Source: Comamonas phosphati
Lineage (GTDB): Bacteria; Pseudomonadota; Gammaproteobacteria; Burkholderiales; Burkholderiaceae_C
Length of the DNA stretch: 64,000 bases
Direction: 5' to 3'
Assembly: GCF_014637085.1 (NCBI RefSeq)
Contig: NZ_BMEU01000002.1
Location: 172,005-236,004 of the forward strand
The notes beneath the pieces were generated by a model, which saw only the letters and a list, made by a program, of their open reading frames with translations, was not told the DNA's origin and did no database searches. The position numbers and the translations under genes are program-made. Position 1 is the first letter of the stretch; each line of letters opens with the position of its first letter. Shown here in pieces: positions 31,805 to 40,388 of the stretch.

Positions 31805-32983
31805 TCAGGCATTGCCCAGCAGGCGCAGCCCCGTGATGCGTTCATGCTCGCGCGCCGCGTAGCGGTCCGTCATGCCGGCGATGAAATCCGCCACCACGCG
31901 CGCCCGGGCGCTCAGACCGTCGGCCTGCAGCGCGCGCTGCACAAAGCGCGGCTTCATGCCTTCGGGCTCGAGCATATAGGCCGCGAACAGCTCGCTCACC
32001 ACCTGCTGCGCCCCGCCCATGGTCTGCACGACCTGTGGATGGCGATAGAGGTGCCGGAACAGAAACTGCTTGAGCTGCTGGGAGCCGGCCTTCATCTCGT
32101 CGCTGAAGCCCATGAGCACCCGCCCGCAGCCCCGCACATCGGCCACGCTCTTCACCGCCATGGCGGCCAGCCGCCCGCGCGAGGCGTCGATCACGTCGTA
32201 GACCTGATCGCTGAGCATGCGGCGAATGCTCTCGTACAGCAGGCGCCGGTCGGACTGCGGCTGCATCAGCTCGGGGTAATCCGCCAAAGTGGCATCGTGG
32301 TAGCGCGCGAACAGGGGCACGGCCTCCCTCAGCTGCCCCATGGTGATCAGGCCGGAGCGCACGCCATCGTCCACGTCATGGGCGTTGTAGGCAATGGCAT
32401 CGGCCAGATTGCACAGCTGGGCCTCCAGCGAAGGCTGTGTACCGTCGAGAAAACGCCGGGCCACGCCCTCGGGCTCGCGCTCTTCCAGCAGCCGCGCGTT
32501 GGCCGGCGAGCAATGCTTGAGAATGCCCTCGCGCGTCTCGAAGCTGAGGTTCAGCCCGTCGAACTGCGGGTAGCGCTCTTCCAGCCGGTCGACCACGCGC
32601 AGGCTCTGCAGATTGTGTTCGAAGCCGCCGTGCGGCTTCATGCAATCGTTGAGCGCATCCTGGCCCGCATGGCCGAATGGCGTATGGCCCAGGTCATGGG
32701 CCAGGCAGACGGCCTCCACCAGATCCTCTTGCAGCCCCAGCGCGCGGGCGATCGAGCGCCCCAGCTGCGCCACCTCCAGCGAGTGCGTGAGCCGCGTGCG
32801 GAACAGATCGCCCTCATGGTTCACGAAGACCTGGGTCTTGTAGACCAGGCGCCGGAACGCCGAGGAATGCACGATGCGGTCGCGATCCCTCTGGAAGTCG
32901 CTGCGCGTGGGTGCGGCCGCTTCGGGAAACCTGCGCCCCCGGCTCTGGGCCGGGTGGCAGGCGTAGGAGGCCAGAGTCTGCAT
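31805..32983 (-). CDS. dgt: dGTP triphosphohydrolase-like HD protein
   Basis: Deoxyguanosinetriphosphate triphosphohydrolase-like protein (type 2, 392 residues), which removes triphosphate from dNTPs. The HD-domain metal ligands are visible: RLTHSLEVAQLGR, AHDLGHTPFGHAGQD and, further on, NLADAIAYNAHDVDDG. The N-terminal DFQRDRDRIVHSSAFRRL is the family opening. It follows aroB, an order common in Burkholderiales. Confidence 0.9.
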   Translation of the reverse strand: MQTLASYACHPAQSRGRRFPEAAAPTRSDFQRDRDRIVHSSAFRRLVYKTQVFVNHEGDLFRTRLTHSLEVAQLGRSIARALGLQEDLVEAVCLAHDLGHTPFGHAGQDALNDCMKPHGGFEHNLQSLRVVDRLEERYPQFDGLNLSFETREGILKHCSPANARLLEEREPEGVARRFLDGTQPSLEAQLCNLADAIAYNAHDVDDGVRSGLITMGQLREAVPLFARYHDATLADYPELMQPQSDRRLLYESIRRMLSDQVYDVIDASRGRLAAMAVKSVADVRGCGRVLMGFSDEMKAGSQQLKQFLFRHLYRHPQVVQTMGGAQQVVSELFAAYMLEPEGMKPRFVQRALQADGLSARARVVADFIAGMTDRYAAREHERITGLRLLGNA

Positions 32984-33081
32984 TCAGTCCCCTCGACAAA
33001 TCGATGGGGCCACTCTAACAGTTCAATCCATCACTTCGATGATCCCGCTCTGCCCAAGCGCGGCACGCCCCAGGCCAGAGA

Positions 33082-33151
33082 CATCGAGCCAGGGCCGCCC
33101 CGCCGCGAAGATGTCGTCCCCCTCGGGGGAAGACGCGCAGCGGCTCAGGGG
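33082..33151 (-). repeat. REP-like 3-prime repeat, copy 4, supplies the aroB stop
   Basis: Minus strand CCCCCTGAGCCGCTGCGCG, hairpin CTTCCCCCGAGGGGG, then ACGACATCTTCGCGGCGGG. The TGA in CCCTGAG is the aroB stop codon. Confidence 0.8.
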
Positions 33152-34239
33152 GCAACCATGTCATCGATGACTTCGCGCACCAATGCATCGGGAGCCGAGC
33201 GCACCACGGCCTGACCCGGACCGTCGATCAGCACGAAGCGGATTTCCCCGGCCTCCGACTTCTTGTCCACGCGCATCAGCTCCAGATAGCGGCCGGCATT
33301 GTCATGGGCATCGATCACCGCGCCGCGCACGGGCAGGCCGGCGCGCTCGATCAACGTGCGCAGGCGGGCGGCAAAGGCTGCGTCGACCAGGCCCAGGCGC
33401 CTGGACAGTTCCGCCGCCATCACCATGCCCGCGGCCACGCCTTCGCCATGCAGCCAGTTGCCGTAGCCCATGCCGGCCTCCATGGCATGGCCGAAGGTAT
33501 GGCCGAAATTGAGCACGGCGCGCAGCCCCGCCTCTTTCTCGTCCTGGCCCACGACCCAGGCCTTGATCTCCACGCTGCGCTTGACGGCATGGGCCAGCGC
33601 CGCGCGGTCGCGCCGGCGCAGGGCGTCGATGTTCTGCTCCAGCCAGGAGAAGAATTCCATGTCGGCGATCGGGCCGTACTTGATGACCTCGGCCAGGCCC
33701 GCGCTGAGCTCGCGCCCGGGCAGGGTATCCAGCGTGGCCAGATCGCAGACCACCAGATGGGGCTGGTAGAAGGCGCCGATCATGTTCTTGCCCAGCGGAT
33801 GGTTGATGGCCGTCTTGCCGCCCACCGAAGAGTCCACCTGCGACAGCAAGGTGGTCGGCACCTGGACAAAGGGCACGCCGCGCATATAGCTGGCGGCGGC
33901 AAAGCCCGTCATGTCGCCGACCACGCCACCACCCAGCGCAAACAGCACGGTCTTGCGGTCGCAGCCGTGGGCCAGCAGGCCGTCGAAGATCAGGTTCAGC
34001 GTCTGCCAGTCCTTGTGCGCTTCGCCGTCCGGCAGAACGACCGCATGGACTTGCGCATATTTGGCGCCCAACACCTTCTTGAGCCTCTCCAGGTACAGGG
34101 GCGCCACCACGTCGTTGGTCACGATCAGCGCCGCCGCGGCTTTGGGCAGGTTCTGCCACGTCGCGCCCTGCCCGAGCAGGTCCTGCGCTATCACGATGGG
34201 GTAGCTGCGCTCGCCCAGATCAATCTGCACCGTTTCCAT
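33145..34239 (-). CDS. aroB: 3-dehydroquinate synthase
   Basis: NAD- and metal-dependent enzyme of the shikimate pathway that cyclises DAHP to 3-dehydroquinate. Blocks seen: [21 protein letters not shown] (nucleotide binding, here [13 protein letters not shown]), [39 protein letters not shown] and HGEGVAAGM with the metal-binding His and Glu. I choose the second ATG (364 residues) because AAGGA lies eight bases before it; the first ATG overlaps that sequence. The last two codons before the stop, and the stop itself, come from a REP-like repeat. Confidence 0.95.
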   Translation of the reverse strand: METVQIDLGERSYPIVIAQDLLGQGATWQNLPKAAAALIVTNDVVAPLYLERLKKVLGAKYAQVHAVVLPDGEAHKDWQTLNLIFDGLLAHGCDRKTVLFALGGGVVGDMTGFAAASYMRGVPFVQVPTTLLSQVDSSVGGKTAINHPLGKNMIGAFYQPHLVVCDLATLDTLPGRELSAGLAEVIKYGPIADMEFFSWLEQNIDALRRRDRAALAHAVKRSVEIKAWVVGQDEKEAGLRAVLNFGHTFGHAMEAGMGYGNWLHGEGVAAGMVMAAELSRRLGLVDAAFAARLRTLIERAGLPVRGAVIDAHDNAGRYLELMRVDKKSEAGEIRFVLIDGPGQAVVRSAPDALVREVIDDMVAP

Positions 34240-34304
34240 CACCGTCATCCTTATCTACCGTTATTCAAGGCACTGCGCACAAACTGGCACAGCCCAAACC
34301 AGAG

Positions 34305-34377
34305 ACGCCGAGCAAGAGCCGCCTCGCGGCGATGGCGTCGTCCCCCTGGGGGGAAGCCGCGCAGCGGCTCAAGGGGG
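34305..34377 (-). repeat. REP-like 3-prime repeat, copy 5
   Basis: Begins CCCCCTTGAGCCGCTGCGC on the minus strand five bases after the aroK stop, then GGCTTCCCCCCAGGGGG, ACGACGCCATCGCCGCGAG and GCGGCTCTTGCTCGGCGTC. It fills most of the aroK-aroB gap. Confidence 0.85.
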
Positions 34378-34382
34378 CATGT

Positions 34383-34913
34383 TCATGGGGTTAGTTCCAC
34401 CTGCATGGCCACCCGCTGCGCCACCTGCGTGGCCGACAAGCCATTGCCGGCGACCACGAAATCGGCCACCTCCCGGTACAAGGGATCGCGCTGGGCATGC
34501 AGGTCCAGCAGGCGCTGCAGCGGATTGGCCACCTGCAGCAAAGGCCTTTGCGTATCGCGCTGCAGCCGCCGTGCAATCTCGTGCGGGGAAGCGCTCAGAT
34601 AGACCACCTTGGAATGCTCGCGCAACTGGGCACGATTGGCAGGCTTGAGCACGGCACCGCCTCCGGTCGCCACCACCATTTTCTCGGGCAGGGCCAGCAG
34701 CCGGGCCAGGACCTCCGTCTCCACTTCCCTGAAGCGCTCCTCGCCCTCGGACGCAAAGAAATCGCGGATGGCGCAGCCGATCTGCTCCTCGATGGCCACG
34801 TCCACGTCGACATAACGCATGGACCAGCGCCTTGCCAGATAGCGCCCGATGGTGGTCTTTCCCGAACCGGGGAGTCCCACCAAGGAAATATGTTTCTCAA
34901 ACACCTGTGTCAT
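34383..34913 (-). CDS. aroK: Shikimate kinase
   Basis: Phosphorylates shikimate in aromatic amino-acid synthesis. The P-loop is GLPGSGKTT (residues 13-21), followed by the shikimate-binding YVDVDVAIEEQIG and IRDFFASEGEERFRE, then VVATGGGAVLKPANR. The 176-residue start MTQVFEKHISLVG is chosen over a longer frame. It lies between pilQ and aroB on the same strand, the usual betaproteobacterial order. Confidence 0.94.
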   Translation of the reverse strand: MTQVFEKHISLVGLPGSGKTTIGRYLARRWSMRYVDVDVAIEEQIGCAIRDFFASEGEERFREVETEVLARLLALPEKMVVATGGGAVLKPANRAQLREHSKVVYLSASPHEIARRLQRDTQRPLLQVANPLQRLLDLHAQRDPLYREVADFVVAGNGLSATQVAQRVAMQVELTP

Positions 34914-34992
34914 CGCCCAAACCTTGCAGCTGCCGCCTGCCTCGTCCCAATGCCCCGAAGGCAAAACGCCATCTTCTCATGTTCGCAGATGC

Positions 34993-35025
34993 AAAAAGGG
35001 TCTGCATGGAGTTCATGCAGACCCT
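34993..35025 (-). terminator. Terminator after pilQ
   Basis: Minus strand AGGGTCTGCATG, loop AACTC, CATGCAGACCCT followed by TTTTTG: a 12-bp perfect stem. It separates the pilMNOPQ transcript from aroK-aroB-dgt, so the downstream genes need read-through or their own promoter. Confidence 0.85.
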
Positions 35026-35046
35026 GCCATTACGCGCTGAACAGCT

Positions 35047-37173
35047 TCAGTGGGCGGCAGAACGCAGCTGATTGAGCATCTTCGGCGTGATGAAGACCAG
35101 CATTTCGCGCTTGGAGGATGCCTTGGTGTTGTTCTTGAACAAATGGCCCAGCACCGGAATATCTCCCAGCACGGGTACCTTGTTGACCTGGTTGGTCTCT
35201 TCCATTTCGAAGATGCCGCCGATCACCACGGTGCCGCCGTTCTCGACCAGCACCTGGGTCTTGATGTGTTTGGTGTCGATGGCGATCAAACCAGTTTGCG
35301 TGGTCTCGCCCCGGCTGTCCTTGTTCACGTCCAGGTCGAGGATGATGTCGCCCTCGGGAGTGATCTGGGGCGTCACCTCCAGTTTCAGCACCGCCTTCTT
35401 GAAGGCAATCGTGGTCGCCCCGTTGGGCGCCGTCTGCGAATACGGATACTCGGTACCCTGCTCGATCAAGGCCTTGTTCTGGTCCGCCGTGACCAGGCGC
35501 GGATTGGAGATGATCTTGCCGTCGCCATCGGCCTCCATGGCGGAGAGCTCCAGCGAAAGAAAGCGCGTCATCGAGCTGTTGAACACCGAGAAGGCCATCT
35601 GCCCCACCGAGCTCACGCCGGAAACGCTGGCCGGCAGATTCACGAAGTTCTTGGAGAAATCCGTCGTCAGCTTGCCCGAACCGTCGCTGGAAATCGAGGA
35701 TGCGCCCTGGTTGGCAATGCCCGCGGAGAGCGCGCGATTGCCGCCCAAAGCTCCTCCGCCAAACCGCACCCCCAGGGACCGGCCGAAGGTGTCACGGGCT
35801 TCCACGATGCGCGCCTCGATCATCACCTGGCGCACCGGTACGTCCAGCGTCGTCAGCAAGGCCTTCATCTCCTCCAGCTTGGCGCCGGTATCGGTGACGA
35901 ACAGCTGGTTGGTTCTCGGCTCCGCAATGGCCGAGCCGCGCGGCGACAGGAAGCGCGCACTCTGCGCCGTTCCGCCGCCGGAGCCGCCTGCTGTCGCGGT
36001 GATCTGCTGCAGGATGTCGGCCGCCTTGGCGTAATTCAGCTGAAAGCCCTGGGTACGCACCGGCTCCAGCTTCTGGATCTCCATCGCGGCTTCGTAGTCG
36101 CGCTTGGTGCGCGCATCGATTTCATCCTTGGGCGCGATCCAGAGCACGGAGCCGGACTTGCGCATTCCCAGGCCCTTGGCATCCATGATGATCTGCAGCG
36201 CCTGGTCCCAGGGAACGTCCTTGAGGCGCAGGGTCAGGGCACCGGTGACCGTGTCGGAGGTCACGATGTTGAAGTTGGTGAAGTCCGCAATCACCTGCAG
36301 CAAGGCGCGCACTTCGATGTTCTGGAAGTTCAGCGACAGCTTCTCGCCGCTGTATCCGGGGCCCTGGGTCAGCTTGCTGGTATCCACCTTCTTCTGGCGG
36401 ACCTCGAGCACGAACTGATTGTCGCTCTGGTAAGCGCTGTGCTCCCAATCTCCCACAGGGTCCACGCGCATGCGGACACGGTCGCCCTGCTGGGTGGTCG
36501 TGATGGTCTGCACGGGAGTGCCGAAATCCGCGACATCGAGTTTTCGGCGCAGATTCTCGGGCAATGAGGTGCGCAGGAAATCCACGACCAGGCCCTTGCC
36601 CTCCTGGCGCAGATCGACACCGACCTGGCTGTTGCTCAGTCCGATGACGATGCGGCCGGAGCCGTCGCTGCCGCGGCGGAAGTCCACGTCGCGGATCGGG
36701 GATATATCGCTGGATGCGGATTTGTTTTCAAAAATCCTGGACGCAGCGGTATTCGCGGCAGGCGTTGCCGCAGCGACCGGATCCAGCAGAATCAGCAAGG
36801 CCTTCCCCTGCCGCTCGGTTCTGTAGGTTGCCGCCGATTTGAGATTCAGGACGATGCGCGAACGCCCCGAGGCTTCCACGATATTCGCGGAACGCAGATT
36901 GCCGTGATTGAAATCGACCACGGATTTACCCGAGCCATTGCTCACCCCTGGGAAGTCCAGTGCAATGCGGGCCGGGGACTGGATCACAAACCCCGTGGGG
37001 TCCGCGGCCAGGGGTTCGGAAAATTCGACACGGATGACTTCGGTCCCCGCCTGCTGGGTCCCCGAGACCGATTCGATGCGGGCCTGTGCCCAGGCCAGCG
37101 AGCTCAGCAACAAGCCGCCGAGGGCCAGGCCCCACCGGGCTCTTGCCAGAATGCCATGGTTTGCATCCATCAT
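35047..37173 (-). CDS. pilQ: PilQ, type IV pilus secretin
   Basis: Outer-membrane secretin through which the type IV pilus exits, 708 residues. A signal peptide (LALGGLLLSSLAWAQA) is followed by two AMIN domains (about residues 30-130 and 155-250) that bind peptidoglycan, the N0 domain (LSLNFQNIEVRALLQVIADF), the N1 domain and the secretin core with VPVRQVMIEARIVEA and VPVLGDIPVLGHLFKN near the end. The start overlaps the pilP stop (ATGA) and AGGAGG lies upstream. Confidence 0.95.
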   Translation of the reverse strand: MMDANHGILARARWGLALGGLLLSSLAWAQARIESVSGTQQAGTEVIRVEFSEPLAADPTGFVIQSPARIALDFPGVSNGSGKSVVDFNHGNLRSANIVEASGRSRIVLNLKSAATYRTERQGKALLILLDPVAAATPAANTAASRIFENKSASSDISPIRDVDFRRGSDGSGRIVIGLSNSQVGVDLRQEGKGLVVDFLRTSLPENLRRKLDVADFGTPVQTITTTQQGDRVRMRVDPVGDWEHSAYQSDNQFVLEVRQKKVDTSKLTQGPGYSGEKLSLNFQNIEVRALLQVIADFTNFNIVTSDTVTGALTLRLKDVPWDQALQIIMDAKGLGMRKSGSVLWIAPKDEIDARTKRDYEAAMEIQKLEPVRTQGFQLNYAKAADILQQITATAGGSGGGTAQSARFLSPRGSAIAEPRTNQLFVTDTGAKLEEMKALLTTLDVPVRQVMIEARIVEARDTFGRSLGVRFGGGALGGNRALSAGIANQGASSISSDGSGKLTTDFSKNFVNLPASVSGVSSVGQMAFSVFNSSMTRFLSLELSAMEADGDGKIISNPRLVTADQNKALIEQGTEYPYSQTAPNGATTIAFKKAVLKLEVTPQITPEGDIILDLDVNKDSRGETTQTGLIAIDTKHIKTQVLVENGGTVVIGGIFEMEETNQVNKVPVLGDIPVLGHLFKNNTKASSKREMLVFITPKMLNQLRSAAH

Positions 37174-37718
37174 TTCTTTCCCTCCTGCAACTCCAAAGTA
37201 CTTGTTCTCTCTATCCAATCCCCCCCGCCGTCTTGCACGATTTCCCTCAACTGGACGGAGTTTTCGGAGATTCGGATGACTTTTCCGTAGTTCTGCCCCA
37301 GGTAATTGCCTGCGCGGACCTGGTACAGCAGATTCCCCACCTTGATCAACGCCGTCGGCACGCCTTTCTTGTCCAGGCTGCCCACCATCGTCATCGCATC
37401 CAGCGGCTCCGCCTCCAGCGGCTCCTTGCGGCGATTGAGCTCCGGCGCGATCAGGCTGGTATTGCCGCTGGATTGCGCGGACTCGCGCCGCAAGACCTGG
37501 ATCAGCTTCAACGGACTGAAAGGGTCCATCCCATTGCCTGCCATATAGGCCTGGGGCTTGAAGGGCTTGGGTTCTTCCAGAGGCGTGACCTGCGGCTTGG
37601 CATTGGCCCGCTCCTGCGCCATCCAGGTGCGCAGTTCGTCCTCGTCGGAAGAAAGGCAGCCCGATAAAAGCAGGCAGCCGGCCATTGCCGTCATCCACGC
37701 GAAAGGCAATCGCTTCAT
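37170..37718 (-). CDS. pilP: PilP, type IV pilus lipoprotein
   Basis: Inner-membrane-anchored lipoprotein linking the PilNO platform to PilQ. The lipobox CLLLSGC predicts lipidation at Cys21; a proline-rich linker (PLEEPKPFKPQAYMAGNG) leads to the C-terminal HR domain with the typical TALIKVGNLLYQVRAGNYLG. Length 182. Overlaps pilO upstream and pilQ downstream by four bases each. Confidence 0.93.
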   Translation of the reverse strand: MKRLPFAWMTAMAGCLLLSGCLSSDEDELRTWMAQERANAKPQVTPLEEPKPFKPQAYMAGNGMDPFSPLKLIQVLRRESAQSSGNTSLIAPELNRRKEPLEAEPLDAMTMVGSLDKKGVPTALIKVGNLLYQVRAGNYLGQNYGKVIRISENSVQLREIVQDGGGDWIERTSTLELQEGKK

Positions 37719-38395
37719 TTCTTGCCCTTTCCTGCGGCGGCTGCGCGCTGCGCCTGCACCTCTTCCGCATCCAGATAGCGGAAAGTGCGGGCCGTGGCGT
37801 CCATGCTCAAGGTGTCCCCATCTTTGGCGGCAGGCGCGATCGACAGATTGTTCAAGGTCACGATGCGAGAGAGGAAGGCCACGTCGGACGCGAAGGCGCC
37901 GATATCGTGATAGCGGCCCGTGACCTTCAAGGCAATCGGCAGCTCGGCGTAGTACTCCTTGGTCACCATGGAGCCCGGGCGGAACACTTCAAACTGCAGG
38001 CTGCGGCCCAAGCCGGCCTGATTGATATCGGAGAGCAGGGCCGCCATCTCGGCCTTGCTGGGCAGCTGTTTTTCCAGCTGCGTCACATACTGCTCCACCT
38101 GTTCGCGCTGCTTTTTCAGGGCATCCAGGCTGACCGCCTTGACCAGCTTGGTCTTGAAGTCCTGGCGCAGGCTCACCTCGGTGTTTTGCTCCCGTTCCAG
38201 CTCATCCTGATAATCCTTGAGCATGGAGAACCACAGCAGCGCCGCCACGGCAGCGGCCGCAGCGACAAAGAGCAGCGTTTTCGGCAGCGCGGGCCAGACC
38301 GACGGGTCGTTGCGATCCAGATTCTTGAACTGGCGCTGAACCTTCTGCTGCAGCGCAGAGAAATCAAGGTTCGCTGACTTCTTCTTTTTAGCCAT
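37715..38395 (-). CDS. pilO: PilO, type IV pilus inner-membrane protein
   Basis: Bitopic inner-membrane protein that pairs with PilN in the pilus alignment complex. One transmembrane helix (LLFVAAAAAVAALLWFSML, about residues 41-59), a coiled-coil (about 60-115, with LDALKKQREQVEQYVTQLEK) and a ferredoxin-like C-terminal domain (YYAELPIALKVTGRYHDIG). Length 226. Start overlaps the pilN stop by one base. Confidence 0.92.
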   Translation of the reverse strand: MAKKKKSANLDFSALQQKVQRQFKNLDRNDPSVWPALPKTLLFVAAAAAVAALLWFSMLKDYQDELEREQNTEVSLRQDFKTKLVKAVSLDALKKQREQVEQYVTQLEKQLPSKAEMAALLSDINQAGLGRSLQFEVFRPGSMVTKEYYAELPIALKVTGRYHDIGAFASDVAFLSRIVTLNNLSIAPAAKDGDTLSMDATARTFRYLDAEEVQAQRAAAAGKGKK

Positions 38396-39006
38396 TACTT
38401 CGCCTTCACAGAAGAATTGGCCACAGCCAGGTTTTTCTCTGCATCGCTGGCGCGCGTCAGATTGAAGCGCAAAGTGAATGCCGCCGCCCTGCGCTTTTCC
38501 TTGGCCGTCACATCCACGGTCTTGGCCACGATCTCCTGGAGCTCCGGCTTGGAGAACCAGGGCGTTCCCTCGGACAGGTTGCGCAGCACTTCCGAGATGC
38601 GTTCGTTGGATTGCGCCGTGCCCTGCATGGTCACCACCAGGCCGTCCTGCTTGAGGCTGGTGATGTAGACGCCGTCCGGCAGCTGCTTGACCAGTTCATT
38701 GAGCATGTGGACCGGCAGATTGCGATCCGACTGCAGGTCTTCCACGGCCTTCTGCCGGGCCCGCAAGGCGGCGATTTCGCCCTCCAGTCCGGCAATTTCC
38801 TTGATCTGCGCTTCCAGCACCTTGATCTCGGAGCGCAGTACCTCGTTTCTGGCCTGCTGGTTTTCGATCATGGCCTGGAAATACCAGTAGATCAGGCCGG
38901 CAATCAGCAGCCCCCCCAGGGCGGACAGGACAAGATTGACGTGGAAAGCGTCTTTTCTGCGTTTTTTCGCAGCCTCCCGGTGAGGCAATAGATTGATCAG
39001 GATCAC
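38395..39006 (-). CDS. pilN: PilN, type IV pilus inner-membrane protein
   Basis: Partner of PilO; its short cytoplasmic N-terminus MILINLLPHREAAKKRR carries the INLLPHRE motif that inserts into PilM. A transmembrane helix (about residues 24-44), a coiled coil and a periplasmic domain follow. Length 203. Overlaps pilM by four bases. Confidence 0.93.
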   Translation of the reverse strand: MILINLLPHREAAKKRRKDAFHVNLVLSALGGLLIAGLIYWYFQAMIENQQARNEVLRSEIKVLEAQIKEIAGLEGEIAALRARQKAVEDLQSDRNLPVHMLNELVKQLPDGVYITSLKQDGLVVTMQGTAQSNERISEVLRNLSEGTPWFSKPELQEIVAKTVDVTAKEKRRAAAFTLRFNLTRASDAEKNLAVANSSVKAK

Positions 39007-40079
39007 GCCAAGAACCTCCGCATTGCCAGACCGCAGGAGGTGAGATAGGAAGATGCCTCGCGGGCCATCTTCTTCAGGCGCACGCCGCTGCCGATCTCCA
39101 TGCCGTCAAAAGGATTGGCCAGGCTGCAGGCAAAGCCCGTCTGCTGGCTCACCGCCTCGACAAGGCCGGGCAGGGAAGCAGAACCTCCCGCCATCAGAAT
39201 ATGGTCGACGCGGTTGTAGGGCGTGCTGGTGAAGAAGAACTGCAGCGCGCGCGCCACCTCCTGCGTCAGACTTTGCACGAACGGCTTGAGCACGGCCGAC
39301 GAATAGTCGTCCGGCAGATCGCCGCCGCGCTTCTTGGCCTCGGCCTCCTCCGGGGAGAAACCGTACTGGCGTGCGATCAGCTGCGTCAGCTGGGCCCCGC
39401 CGAAAGCCTGGTCCCGGTCGTACAGCACATCGTCGTTGCGCAGCACCTGCATGCTGGTGGTCATGGCCCCGACTTCAAACAAGGCCACCACGGCATCCAG
39501 CCCTTCGCCCGGCAGGCGCTGGATCAGTCGCGCCGCAGCCATGCGCGAGGCATGGGGCTCGATATCGATCACCACCGGCTTGAGTCCCGCGGCCTCGGCC
39601 AGGCCCTGGCGATCCTGCACTTTCTCGCGGCGCGAAGCCGCAATCAGAACGTCCACGTCTCCGGGAGAGCTCGTGGAAGGTCCGATGATGCAGAAATCCA
39701 GGCTGACTTCGTCCAGCGAGAACGGAATGTACTGGTTGGCCTCCGACTCGACCTGGACTTCCAGCTCCTGCTCGGTCATGCCGGAAGGAAGCACAATCCG
39801 CTTGGTGATCACGGCCGATGCCGGCAGCGCCATCGCCACATTCTTGGTGCGCGTGCCGCTTTTCTTGACCACGCGGCGCACGGCCTCGGCCACTTCATCG
39901 AATTTCTCGATGTTGCCGTCAGCGATCCAGCCCTTTTCCAAAGGCTCGATGGCGCAGCGCTCGAGCTGCACCTCGCCGGACTTGCCCTTGACCAGCTCCA
40001 CCAGCTTCACACTGGAGGAACTGATATCGATGCCAATCAACGGCGCAGACTGACGACTGAATAAAGAGCTCACATCCAT
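39003..40079 (-). CDS. pilM: PilM, type IV pilus actin-like ATPase
   Basis: Cytoplasmic actin-fold protein that binds the PilN tail and the pilus motor. Actin-like phosphate-binding motif LIGIDISSSSVKLVEL, adenosine motif HILMAGGSASLPGLVEAV and VVALFEVGAMTTSMQVL are seen. The start MDVSSLFSRQSAP gives 358 residues; the longer frame adds 21 unlikely codons. First gene of pilMNOPQ, so the promoter lies in 40080-40356. Confidence 0.93.
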   Translation of the reverse strand: MDVSSLFSRQSAPLIGIDISSSSVKLVELVKGKSGEVQLERCAIEPLEKGWIADGNIEKFDEVAEAVRRVVKKSGTRTKNVAMALPASAVITKRIVLPSGMTEQELEVQVESEANQYIPFSLDEVSLDFCIIGPSTSSPGDVDVLIAASRREKVQDRQGLAEAAGLKPVVIDIEPHASRMAAARLIQRLPGEGLDAVVALFEVGAMTTSMQVLRNDDVLYDRDQAFGGAQLTQLIARQYGFSPEEAEAKKRGGDLPDDYSSAVLKPFVQSLTQEVARALQFFFTSTPYNRVDHILMAGGSASLPGLVEAVSQQTGFACSLANPFDGMEIGSGVRLKKMAREASSYLTSCGLAMRRFLA

Positions 40080-40356
40080 CAAGATGCGCCCCCCTCTTTT
40101 TACTTGTAAATAAAGAAACAAAACCTCACTCTGAAGCAGCATGCTATCAGCAAGCCATGTGTCTCAAAACATTGGATACAAGGCGCTTACAAGGATGCGT
40201 GGCCAAAAAAACACAGTCTTGAATCCTGTTAAATGCAACAACTGAAATGTCACGTTTGCAAGTCCCGAAAAGGGAAGGGCCTAGCATGGCCGGCTTTCCC
40301 CGTGGATGCTGAAGCTGTCGGCCAACCCGGCGCACACATCGAAGAGGGCGCATTTC

Positions 40357-40362
40357 TATAAT
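40357..40362 (+). promoter_or_regulatory. Candidate -10 of the PBP1A gene
   Basis: A perfect TATAAT sits 26 bases before the PBP1A ATG; no convincing -35 is seen at the right distance. The rest of the 309-bp gap 40080-40388 between the divergent pilM and PBP1A genes has no gene; it must contain the pil promoter, which I could not pinpoint. Confidence 0.5.
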
Positions 40363-40388
40363 GCGACACCCCTTGCACAGACCGCGAA

